Source of the DNA: JAGHAJ01 sp964559865 [NCBI: uncultured Synergistota bacterium]
GTDB lineage: Bacteria; Synergistota; JAGHAJ01
Direction of reading: 5' to 3'
NCBI GenBank assembly: GCA_964559865.1
Contig: CAZLJD010000034.1
Span: 1 to 21,307, forward strand
DNA length: 21,307 nucleotides
Part shown: positions 1-6,760 of the stretch, in pieces
Layout of the letters: each line of letters begins with the position of its first letter
How positions within the stretch are numbered: position 1 is the stretch's first letter
Translations under genes and position numbers: made by a program
Notes under the pieces: model-generated
What the model saw: the letters and a program-made list of their open reading frames with translations, nothing else
What the model was told of the DNA's origin: nothing
The model's database searches: none

Positions 1-1
1 A

Positions 2-145
2 GAAAACTTACTAAGCAAAGATACCCATGCACTCTCACAAACAACAGAGGAAATGGTACGCAGGGAAAATGAAATACTCGAGATACTCTCTCAATTTAAA
101 CTACAAAAAGAAACCTTACCAGCTAAACCCAGTGAAAGCAGCTAA
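2..145 (+). CDS. Probable methyl-accepting chemotaxis protein, C-terminal end (partial)
   Basis: An open frame enters from the left edge and stops at TAA 143-145, giving 47 residues that begin ENLLSKDTHALSQTTEEMV and contain ILSQFKL. Heptad-like helix followed by a short 'xxFKL' end and a polar tail is how many methyl-accepting chemotaxis proteins finish: the end of the cytoplasmic helical hairpin followed by a flexible tail. The tail here ends LPAKPSESS, with no NWETF-type pentapeptide for CheR docking. The stop codon overlaps the stop of the convergent lipA by three bases. The family call rests only on this tail; another coiled-coil signalling protein is possible. Confidence 0.6.
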   Translation, partial: ENLLSKDTHALSQTTEEMVRRENEILEILSQFKLQKETLPAKPSESS

Positions 146-993
146 GATATTTCCATAGACTCTTCAGCGTGATAAGAGCTTCTCACGAGGGGAGCAGAGA
201 ACACCTTTTTAAACCCCAACTCTTCTCCCCTCTTTTTAAACTCCTCAAATACGCTTGGATGGACAAACTCCACTACATCCAGAGCAAAGGGCGTAGGTTT
301 CAAGTACTGCCCTATAGTAAGCATGTCACAATCCACTTCTCGAAGATCTCTCATAACGGATATAACTTCATCAAAACTCTCACCCAACCCTACCATGATA
401 CCGGACTTGGTCAATATTCCAGGCGAATACCTCTTTACATTTTGCAACACACTCAAAGACCTATTATAGTCTGCCATAGGCCTAACATCGGGATACAACC
501 TCGGAACGGTTTCCACATTGTGATTTACCACAAACGGCTTCGCAGCCGCTACCATCCTCAATGCATCAATGTTTCCAGCAAAATCTGGTATGAGCACCTC
601 CACCTTTACATCCGGTGCGACCTTCCTGATTTCTTCTATAACCCTCACAAACTGCAAGGCACCCCCATCTGGAAGGTCATCTCGAGTAACCGAAGTCACA
701 ACAACATACTTCAATCCAAGTATCTTCACAACCTCGGCCACTCTCGAAGGTTCTTCCTCATCAACAGGCAAGGGTTTACCCTTTCTAACTGCACAAAAGC
801 GACAATTTCTCGTGCATATATCACCAAGTATCATAAAAGTTGCAGTCCCTCTGGAAAAGCACTCCACCCTGTTAGGGCACCTTGCCTCTTCGCATACGGT
901 ATGAAGTCTATACTCAGAAAGCAAGTGTTCTACCCTCTTTAGCTCTTGACTAAACGGTACCTTTACTCTTATCCACTCGGGGAATCTACTCAT
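142..993 (-). CDS. lipA: Lipoyl synthase
   Basis: Radical SAM enzyme that inserts two sulfurs at C6 and C8 of protein-bound octanoyl groups, the last step of lipoate assembly on pyruvate/2-oxoacid dehydrogenase E2 or GcvH. The 283-residue length is normal. The auxiliary-cluster cysteines C34, C39 and C45 (CEEARCPNRVEC), the radical SAM triad C60/C64/C67 (CTRNCRFC) and the C-terminal RSSYHAEE motif (from R271), which supplies the serine ligand of the auxiliary cluster, are all present, so the enzyme should be active. The ATG start overlaps the lipB stop as ATGA (990-993), so the two are translationally coupled. The stop overlaps that of a convergent gene at the left edge. Confidence 0.97.
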   Translation of the reverse strand: MSRFPEWIRVKVPFSQELKRVEHLLSEYRLHTVCEEARCPNRVECFSRGTATFMILGDICTRNCRFCAVRKGKPLPVDEEEPSRVAEVVKILGLKYVVVTSVTRDDLPDGGALQFVRVIEEIRKVAPDVKVEVLIPDFAGNIDALRMVAAAKPFVVNHNVETVPRLYPDVRPMADYNRSLSVLQNVKRYSPGILTKSGIMVGLGESFDEVISVMRDLREVDCDMLTIGQYLKPTPFALDVVEFVHPSVFEEFKKRGEELGFKKVFSAPLVRSSYHAEESMEIS

Positions 994-1676
994 ACCAGAT
1001 CCAGCCCCCTTATATCTGTAGTCGTCAGGTCTATACCCAAAAGAGCCTCAAATATCTTAACATACAAATCCCTAACCTCATCAAAGTCTACCTTTCTGCC
1101 AAGCACCTGTTCCATAGAAACCATTATGACAGAGCTCCCCAATCCACACGCATTTATGTAAGAAAAATGTCTCATTGTTGTATTCACGTTGAAGGCTATA
1201 CCATGATAACTTATCCACCTTCTCCCACTACGGCTTATTGCAACCCCCAGCGACATTATCTTCCTATGATCATCAAGCCACACCCCCGGAAATCCATCTT
1301 TCCTCTCTGCATCTATTTCATAACTCCGAAGCAGCCTGATCACAACCTCTTCAAGCGTCCAAACAAAGCGTTTAACACTTCCAAAGAACTTTACAATGTC
1401 GAGTATAGGGTAAACAACCAATTGACCAGGACCATGGTATGTTATATCCCCACCTCTGTCGGTGTAAACCACCTCTATACCTTCACTCCTCAGTAGAGTT
1501 TCAGGAACAAGAATGTTGTCCCTCTTTCCCCTTTTACCGATCGTAAACACAGGTTCATGCTCAAGCAAGAACAAAACACCATTATATACCCCTTCTCGTA
1601 CCCTCTCAACTGTCTTTAACTGCACACCATACATCCAATTGTACTCAACCACCGGCAGATTCACTGCAAAAAACAA
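990..1676 (-). CDS. lipB: Octanoyl-[ACP]:protein N-octanoyltransferase
   Basis: LipB moves octanoate from acyl carrier protein to the target lysine of lipoyl domains, making the substrate of LipA encoded immediately downstream. Family motifs are clear: RGGDITYHGPGQLVVYP (74-90), the catalytic lysine K139 in RKIMSLG, the HGIAFNVN block (158-165) and the catalytic cysteine C177 in INACG. The start is TTG at 1674-1676, chosen because AAAGGGGAG lies seven bases upstream and the N-terminus lines up with the family; no ATG fits better. Only 65 bases, mostly a hairpin, separate it from the upstream binding-protein gene, so transcription may include read-through from there. Confidence 0.95.
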   Translation of the reverse strand: MFFAVNLPVVEYNWMYGVQLKTVERVREGVYNGVLFLLEHEPVFTIGKRGKRDNILVPETLLRSEGIEVVYTDRGGDITYHGPGQLVVYPILDIVKFFGSVKRFVWTLEEVVIRLLRSYEIDAERKDGFPGVWLDDHRKIMSLGVAISRSGRRWISYHGIAFNVNTTMRHFSYINACGLGSSVIMVSMEQVLGRKVDFDEVRDLYVKIFEALLGIDLTTTDIRGLDLV

Positions 1677-1702
1677 AAATAGACTCCCCTTTCAGAAACA
1701 AT

Positions 1703-1733
1703 AGGTAGGCAGAGGTAACCCCTCTGCCTACCT
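1703..1733 (-). terminator. Hairpin after the substrate-binding protein gene
   Basis: A perfect 13-bp inverted repeat, AGGTAGGCAGAGG (1703-1715) and its complement (1721-1733), flanks a 5-base loop. It starts 8 bases past the stop of the minus-strand gene at 1742. Read on the minus strand it is followed by ATTGTTTCTG, a weak T-tract, so it is probably a leaky intrinsic terminator or a 3'-end stabiliser allowing some read-through into lipB-lipA. Confidence 0.75.
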
Positions 1734-1741
1734 CAAACTAC

Positions 1742-2872
1742 CTACTTTAACATCTTCAAGAATTTCACTTGGTTATTCTCCCACCTCACTATAAATATAG
1801 GCTTAGTCGGATTACCAGTCTTAGGATTTATAGTAATAGTACCAGTTACACAGGATAGATTCTTAGTGTGTCTTACCTCGTAATTAATGTTTTCAGGTGT
1901 CAGCTTCTTACCTGCAGCTACCACTCTCTTCATCGCATTATACAGGACATAGTAAGCGTCAAAGGCAACCGCCGCAGCTGCGTATGTAGCATCTTTGTTA
2001 AACTTCTCCTTAAATGCCTTGAGAAATTCCTTTCCTATCTTAGAGTTTACACCTTTTATGTGATAGTGATCGGTGAAGTAAACCCCATTTATAGTGTCAT
2101 CACTCAGTTTGGGGAGAGTGGGTGTGCCACCAGTATCTCCAAGCATTATTATCCCTTTATAGCCAACGCCCTTTCTCAGAGCCTTAACAAGTTTAGCAAG
2201 CTCATTCGGGTAAAGCGGGGCATACACTGCATTCGGGTTAACCTGAGCTATCTCTTTTGCCACCTTCATCATCGTATCGTAAGAATCACCCGTCTTCACA
2301 GATATAGTTTTAACCACTATGCCACCCAACTGCTTGAAAGCCTTCACAAAAAATCCTACCAAACCCACAGAATACGGCTGCTTTGCATCCTGAACAGCTA
2401 TCACTATCTTCGCATGTAGTGTGTCATGCAGAAACTTTGCGCCAATAAGACCTTGAAAGTCATCCGTAAATGCAATCCTGGAGACATACTTCTTACCAGC
2501 AGTAACCTTTGGATTTGTAGCCCATGTACAGATGGCAGGTATCTTAGCACTCTCGGCAACAGGTGTCCCTCCAAGTGCAAGCCCGCTCCATGGCCATCCG
2601 ATAATAGCCACAACACCCTCTTTTACCAGCTCTTCTGCGTCCTGTTTGCTAACCTTCGGATCCGTTTTATCATCCTTAAATATTAGCTTTATAGTTTGTC
2701 CACCTACAGAGGGAAACATTTCATTTGCTACTTCCATCGCTTGCTGAGACCACACACCATCCTCCTGCCCATCACCCGTTAGAGGCAACACGACCCCCAC
2801 CTTTATGTCACCGGCGAAGGCAACAGAGGCAATCACCAACACCACCAAGAACCCCAAGAGAAACCTCCTCAT
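1742..2872 (-). CDS. ABC transporter periplasmic binding protein, branched-chain amino acid (LivJ) type
   Basis: A 376-residue exported protein. Residues 1-20 are a signal peptide (two Arg, a hydrophobic core, then AFA before GDIKVGVVLPLTG). The mature start IKVGVVLPLTGDG is the usual opening of type I periplasmic binding proteins of the Peripla_BP_6/LivJ group, and the length fits. Such proteins bind branched-chain amino acids, amides, urea or related small ligands for an ABC importer; the ligand cannot be told here. No permease or ATPase genes adjoin it, so it must work with components encoded elsewhere. ATG is preceded by the strong site AGGGGAGGTG. It has its own promoter (2961-2969) and a downstream hairpin, which suggests high expression as a single gene. 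Confidence 0.9.
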   Translation of the reverse strand: MRRFLLGFLVVLVIASVAFAGDIKVGVVLPLTGDGQEDGVWSQQAMEVANEMFPSVGGQTIKLIFKDDKTDPKVSKQDAEELVKEGVVAIIGWPWSGLALGGTPVAESAKIPAICTWATNPKVTAGKKYVSRIAFTDDFQGLIGAKFLHDTLHAKIVIAVQDAKQPYSVGLVGFFVKAFKQLGGIVVKTISVKTGDSYDTMMKVAKEIAQVNPNAVYAPLYPNELAKLVKALRKGVGYKGIIMLGDTGGTPTLPKLSDDTINGVYFTDHYHIKGVNSKIGKEFLKAFKEKFNKDATYAAAAVAFDAYYVLYNAMKRVVAAGKKLTPENINYEVRHTKNLSCVTGTITINPKTGNPTKPIFIVRWENNQVKFLKMLK

Positions 2873-2960
2873 AAAAACACCTCCCCTTATTTAAGAGATT
2901 AGCCCAACCAAAGACTTAAGAACCTTCCCTTTCCACCCCCTTTTCACTCTACTATCACAA

Positions 2961-2969
2961 ATTATATCA
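2961..2969 (-). promoter_or_regulatory. Extended -10 promoter for the binding-protein gene
   Basis: Read on the minus strand, TGATATAAT is a consensus -10 hexamer (2966 to 2961) with the TGn extension. No good -35 hexamer is present, but the preceding sequence is very A/T-rich. It lies about 90 bases upstream of the ATG at 2872. Functional assignment is inference. Confidence 0.55.
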
Positions 2970-2996
2970 CAAAAATAACATTGATATTTTAGATAA

Positions 2997-4361
2997 TCAA
3001 CAAGTTTTTTTCAAATTAAACCTCACTTCAAAGCTCGTTCCTTTACCCAGTGTGCTGTTCACATTTATTTCCCAGCCATGCACATCTGCAATCCACTTCA
3101 CGATAGAAAGTCCCAATCCTATTCCTCCCCTTCCTCTTGCCCTGTCCGCCCGATAAAATCTGTCAAATATGTGCAGCATATCTTCCCTCGACATACCTAT
3201 ACCACTATCCTCTATCCTCAAAACAAGTGCATTCCCAACTTCATTCAAACTTATTTTAACCCAGCCACCATCTCTGTTGTACTTAACAGCATTATCCAGA
3301 AGGTTTATAAGCATCCTCGTCGTAAGCGACTGATCAGCCTTGATCTTTATACCTTTTATCCCCTCAAACTCTATTCTTACATCTTTACGCTTGGCTATCT
3401 CCGTAAACTCCTCTATCACTCCTTCTATCATCTCAGATATGTCCACATCCTCAAGTTCAAGCCTATAGCTCTTATCATCTGCCTTGCTCAACATGAGTAG
3501 CTGAGATATAAGGTGCGCCATCTGTTTGCTCTCCCTTAGGATCGTCCTCAGTGAAGACTTATACTCTTCAATACTTTTGTTTCCCGAAAGTGCCTCTTCC
3601 GCGGTAGCAGATATGATAGTAACAGGCGTTCTCAACTCGTGAGATGCGTCAGATGTAAACTGACGCTCCTTGCTAAATGCATCTTCCAGTTTGTCTAACA
3701 TCTCATTAAAAGTTGTTGCCAACCTCCCTACTTCATCCTCAGTATTTTTCATTTCTATCCTCTTCGAAAGGTCACCTTTACTACCTATTGCTCTCGCTGT
3801 AGCGATTATATTGTCTATCGGAGACAAAGCCCTATTTGCAAGGAAAAGTCCACCCCCAATCGCCACAATGAGTATTATTGGTATTGCAATAAGCATCACA
3901 CTCTTCAGATTTTCCATAGGTCTGCCCATCAGTTTAAGAGGTCGACTACACCTTATCCACGCAACTACTGTACCCAATTGCCTCTTTACCGTATCATAAA
4001 CAAGCCACTTCTCAGCTCCTATCTTTACTATCCTAATACTTCCATACTTCGGAGGCAATTTCAAAAGACCCGAAGGCATTCCACTTGTTGCAACAACACC
4101 ACCGTACATATCAAATACAGCAACAAGTGTACCAGAATTCACTATTCGATACAGATCACGAAATCCCTCAAAATGTATGCTACTACCCTCCACACTCACC
4201 ATCGCAGAGATCTGACTCGCATGTGCCCTTATAAGGCTCTTTTCCCCTTGAAACATGAGGTTTGACATGTAAACATACACAAAAGAGGAAAATACTCCAA
4301 GAAGCAGAAGAAGCATAGCAGTATACCATATGACAAGCTTGACACGTATGGTCATACTCAC
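2997..4361 (-). CDS. Two-component sensor histidine kinase
   Basis: A 454-residue membrane kinase. TM1 spans about 8-32, an extracytoplasmic sensor region of about 120 residues follows, TM2 is about 153-175, then a HAMP linker (to about 230). HisKA carries the phospho-acceptor H241 in DASHELRTP. The HATPase_c domain has the N box (LINLLDNAVKYN, 351-362), G1 (EDSGIGM, 384-390), F box and G2 (GIGLGLSIVKW, 413-423). All catalytic motifs are intact. The GTG start overlaps the TGA of the upstream response regulator as GTGA, with GGGAG five bases upstream, so the pair is coupled. The two-TM layout with a periplasmic loop fits an envelope sensor, and the divergent protease gene suggests misfolded or secreted protein stress as the signal (inference). 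Confidence 0.95.
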   Translation of the reverse strand: MSMTIRVKLVIWYTAMLLLLLGVFSSFVYVYMSNLMFQGEKSLIRAHASQISAMVSVEGSSIHFEGFRDLYRIVNSGTLVAVFDMYGGVVATSGMPSGLLKLPPKYGSIRIVKIGAEKWLVYDTVKRQLGTVVAWIRCSRPLKLMGRPMENLKSVMLIAIPIILIVAIGGGLFLANRALSPIDNIIATARAIGSKGDLSKRIEMKNTEDEVGRLATTFNEMLDKLEDAFSKERQFTSDASHELRTPVTIISATAEEALSGNKSIEEYKSSLRTILRESKQMAHLISQLLMLSKADDKSYRLELEDVDISEMIEGVIEEFTEIAKRKDVRIEFEGIKGIKIKADQSLTTRMLINLLDNAVKYNRDGGWVKISLNEVGNALVLRIEDSGIGMSREDMLHIFDRFYRADRARGRGGIGLGLSIVKWIADVHGWEINVNSTLGKGTSFEVRFNLKKTC

Positions 4362-5041
4362 GCCTGCTCCCTTATTGTATATCCTATGCCTCTTACAGTG
4401 TGTATGAGCTTCTTCTCAAAACCATCGTCTATCTTCCGCCTCAGATATCTTATATATACCTCAACTATGTTAGAATTATATTCAAAGTCAAAGTTCCATA
4501 CATGATCGAGAATCTGAAGTTTTGTAAGAACCTGGCCTTTATTTCTCATAAGGTACTCCAATATAGCATATTCCTTAGCAGTGAGCTCTATCCTCCTGCC
4601 ATCTCTCATAACAACCTTCTTTCCAGTATCCAAAACAAGATCTCCTACCTTAAGAACTGTTTCTCTGCTCTCACCAGTCCGCCTCAAGAGTGCCCTGATC
4701 CTTGCTAAAAGCTCATCAAAAGAGAAAGGCTTTGTCAGGTAGTCATCTGCACCCATATCAAGCCCTCTCACCTTCGCCTTTACATCACCTATAGCAGTCA
4801 GTATGAGAACAGGCGTAGATATACCTGCATCCCGCAATCTCTTTAAGAATGTCATGCCATCTAACACAGGGATCATAAGATCCAGTACTATGCAGTCATA
4901 CTCTACCATCTTTACCAACGACGCCGCACTCTCTCCATCCATTGCAGAATCAACAGCATAGCCTTCTTCCCGAAGTCTCCTGACAATAGTATTCAAAAGA
5001 GAGGGTTCATCTTCAACAACTAATATTCTTATTTTTACCAC
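4358..5041 (-). CDS. OmpR/PhoB-family response regulator
   Basis: Receiver domain followed by a winged-helix DNA-binding domain. With the GTG at 5039-5041 as start (MVKIRILVVEDE) the protein has 227 residues; the phosphorylated aspartate is D54 in VLDLMIP, with the acidic pair in VEDE and the conserved lysine in LTKPF. The C-terminal domain ends in the recognition helix and wing typical of the family (VEVYIRYLRRKID, HTVRGIGYTI). A TTG four codons upstream (5051-5053) is in frame but overlaps a probable -10 element and has no ribosome site. It is coupled to its kinase by a GTGA overlap and is divergent from an HtrA protease gene. The TTAA array between them is the likely binding region. Confidence 0.94.
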   Translation of the reverse strand: MVKIRILVVEDEPSLLNTIVRRLREEGYAVDSAMDGESAASLVKMVEYDCIVLDLMIPVLDGMTFLKRLRDAGISTPVLILTAIGDVKAKVRGLDMGADDYLTKPFSFDELLARIRALLRRTGESRETVLKVGDLVLDTGKKVVMRDGRRIELTAKEYAILEYLMRNKGQVLTKLQILDHVWNFDFEYNSNIVEVYIRYLRRKIDDGFEKKLIHTVRGIGYTIREQA

Positions 5042-5053
5042 CCCCCACAGCAA

Positions 5054-5062
5054 ATTTTAACA
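5054..5062 (-). promoter_or_regulatory. Extended -10 promoter for the response regulator/kinase operon
   Basis: On the minus strand TGTTAAAAT gives a TGn extension and the -10-like hexamer TAAAAT (5059 to 5054). The implied transcription start, near 5047, leaves about six bases before the GTG at 5041, so the mRNA may be nearly leaderless. The placement is inferred from sequence only. Confidence 0.4.
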
Positions 5063-5071
5063 CATACTATC

Positions 5072-5132
5072 TTAATCCAGAAGAATTAAAGCAAGATTAA
5101 AATTTCTTAATGCGATTTTAACAGTGCTTTAA
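5072..5132. promoter_or_regulatory. Phased TTAA direct-repeat array, likely response-regulator operator
   Basis: TTAA occurs at 5072, 5086, 5097, 5107, 5118 and 5129, and once more at 5057. The last five are spaced 11, 10, 11 and 11 bases, one helical turn each. The array ends 11 bases before the TATAAT of the divergent protease gene, which has no consensus -35. OmpR/PhoB-family regulators bind tandem direct repeats with 11-bp spacing in just this position. It probably serves both divergent promoters. Confidence 0.65.
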
Positions 5133-5143
5133 GGTTATGATAT

Positions 5144-5149
5144 TATAAT
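5144..5149 (+). promoter_or_regulatory. -10 element of the htrA/degP promoter
   Basis: TATAAT at 5144-5149 lies 35 bases upstream of the ATG. Where a -35 should be (5121-5126) the sequence is ACAGTG, which is poor, so activation by a regulator bound to the TTAA array is likely. Confidence 0.6.
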
Positions 5150-5184
5150 GGCAGATACAGAAAAAAATCAGGAGGTGGTTTTAA

Positions 5185-6573
5185 ATGGCAAAAAGGCTCA
5201 AATTCGTTGCAGTTGTAGTAGCGCTCACACTGGCTGTGAGCATTAGTCTTGGGTATCTCTCGGTATGCGTAGCTGCAACAAATCCATTAAACCCATTTGT
5301 GGAAATCGTGAAGAAAGCAAGTCCTGCGGTAGTGAACATCGACACACTTAGCTATGTAAAACAGACCTTACCACCGTTCTGGGATGACCCATTCTTCAAA
5401 CAGTTTTTCGGAAACATACCATACAACAGAGTTATCCCCATGAGAGGTAAGGGTTCTGGGTTCATAATCTCGTCAAATGGCTACATATTGACCAATAACC
5501 ATGTAGTAAGAAATGCAAAAGAAATCATAGTAACGCTCAGCAACGGCAAAAGATACAAAGCAAAAGTAGTAGGCACAGATCCAACTGCAGACATCGCAGT
5601 AATCAAGATCAAAGCAAAAAATCTGCCAACACTACCACTTGGAGATTCCGACAAGTTACAAGTAGGAGAGTGGGTCATAGCTATAGGAAACCCGTACGGG
5701 CTGTCACACACTGTAACTGTAGGTGTAGTGAGTGCATTAGGCAGAACTATCCGTGAAGAAGGAGGATACTTTGGAAACTTTATTCAGACTGATGCCGCAA
5801 TAAACCCAGGAAATAGTGGCGGACCACTACTAAACATCAAAGGAGAAGTCGTAGGGATTAACACTGCTATAATCCCATACGCCCAGGGTATAGGCTTTGC
5901 GATACCTATAAATACTGCAAAGAAGATCATGAAAGACTTAATCAAGTATGGTAAGGTGGAAAGAGGCTGGCTTGGGGTGTGGATCCAACAGCTCTCACCT
6001 TCCCTTATAAAGGCATTCAAGCTACCTAAAGACACAAAAGGTGTACTAATAGCGGATGTCATGCCCAACAGTCCAGCAGAAAAGGCTGGTATTAAAAGGG
6101 GAGATATAATAACCAAGGTGAATGATAAGGTAGTAGAGTCTCCTGGTCAACTACAGATAGCTATAAGGTCACACAAGGCAGGAGAAGTCGTAAGAATAAC
6201 GCTCATCAGAAACAGGAGAAATATTACCCTGAATGTAAAATTGGGTAGCATACCGCAAAAGATAGGCATGATAAATAGAAGGATCACAAGGGTAAAGCTT
6301 GGCTTCACAGTAGCAAACTTAACACCTCAAAAGGCAAAGAGATTGGGGCTAACAAAACCAGAAGGTGTAATTGTAACTGGGGTAAAGCCAAACTCACAAG
6401 CACAGGGAGCAGGATTAAGGGTAAACGATGTAATTCTTGAAGCAAACGGCAAAAAAATAAGAAACTTAACAGATTGGAACAGGTTCATATCAAACCTTAA
6501 GAAGGGAGACAATGTGGTACTTGTAGTTTACAGATTCAACCATACATTCTTTATGATAATAAAAGCAGAGTAA
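5185..6573 (+). CDS. degP: DegP/HtrA-family periplasmic serine protease
   Basis: A 462-residue envelope quality-control protease/chaperone. A signal peptide or anchor covers about 1-31. The trypsin-like domain has the full triad: H106 (NNHVV), D136 (TADIAVIKI) and S211 (NPGNSGGPL). Two PDZ domains follow, about 260-355 (GWLGVWIQQL onward) and 370-460, the DegP/DegQ arrangement. The ATG is preceded by GGAGGTGG at 5171-5178. It is transcribed divergently from a response regulator/kinase pair with a phased operator array between them, which suggests induction by envelope or secretion stress as in CssRS-htrA and CpxRA-degP. A hairpin follows the stop. DegP versus DegQ naming cannot be settled. 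Confidence 0.95.
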   Translation: MAKRLKFVAVVVALTLAVSISLGYLSVCVAATNPLNPFVEIVKKASPAVVNIDTLSYVKQTLPPFWDDPFFKQFFGNIPYNRVIPMRGKGSGFIISSNGYILTNNHVVRNAKEIIVTLSNGKRYKAKVVGTDPTADIAVIKIKAKNLPTLPLGDSDKLQVGEWVIAIGNPYGLSHTVTVGVVSALGRTIREEGGYFGNFIQTDAAINPGNSGGPLLNIKGEVVGINTAIIPYAQGIGFAIPINTAKKIMKDLIKYGKVERGWLGVWIQQLSPSLIKAFKLPKDTKGVLIADVMPNSPAEKAGIKRGDIITKVNDKVVESPGQLQIAIRSHKAGEVVRITLIRNRRNITLNVKLGSIPQKIGMINRRITRVKLGFTVANLTPQKAKRLGLTKPEGVIVTGVKPNSQAQGAGLRVNDVILEANGKKIRNLTDWNRFISNLKKGDNVVLVVYRFNHTFFMIIKAE

Positions 6574-6576
6574 ATA

Positions 6577-6600
6577 TGTGTGGGGGATATCCCCCACACA
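6577..6600 (+). terminator. Perfect palindromic hairpin after htrA, without a T-tract
   Basis: A perfect 24-base palindrome: TGTGTGGGGG, ATAT, then CCCCCACACA, a 10-bp G/C-rich stem beginning 3 bases after the TAA. What follows (ACCACTTAAT) has no T run, so it may act as a 3'-end protector or a weak terminator. The remaining stretch up to 6663 shows nothing I recognise. Confidence 0.55.
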
Positions 6601-6667
6601 ACCACTTAATACCTCACGCAATAACACATCCATCACTAAATACTATCTTAGACTTGTTAAATATATT

Positions 6668-6687
6668 GGGTAAAAAAATTTTTATCC
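6668..6687. promoter_or_regulatory. 20-bp dyad upstream of the proline-rich protein promoter (candidate ArsR-type operator)
   Basis: GGGTAAAAA/TTTTTATCC forms a dyad with 8 of its 10 opposing positions complementary, centred near 6677.5 and ending five bases before the -35 hexamer. The 12-mer TATTGGGTAAAA (6664-6675) recurs exactly, on the opposite strand, in a second 20-bp dyad at the promoter of the ArsR-type regulator operon. The A/T-rich centre could also serve as an UP element. Confidence 0.45.
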
Positions 6688-6692
6688 AGGTA

Positions 6693-6721
6693 TTGACATT
6701 ATCACAAGAAGATGCTATAAT
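6693..6721 (+). promoter_or_regulatory. Consensus sigma-70 promoter for the proline-rich exported protein
   Basis: TTGACA (6693-6698), a 17-base spacer and TATAAT (6716-6721) match the housekeeping consensus at all 12 positions. TG at 6713-6714 adds an extended -10. The start point would be near 6728, giving a leader of about 33 bases that ends in AAGGAGGT. Confidence 0.85.
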
Positions 6722-6760
6722 GAGTATGCAAAAAACTAAATCAAAAGGAGGTTAGAAAAA

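Noticed and set aside
169-942. 257-codon open frame on the + strand inside lipA
   Set aside because: Opposite lipA, whose motifs are complete; the translation is unstructured and shows no family resemblance.
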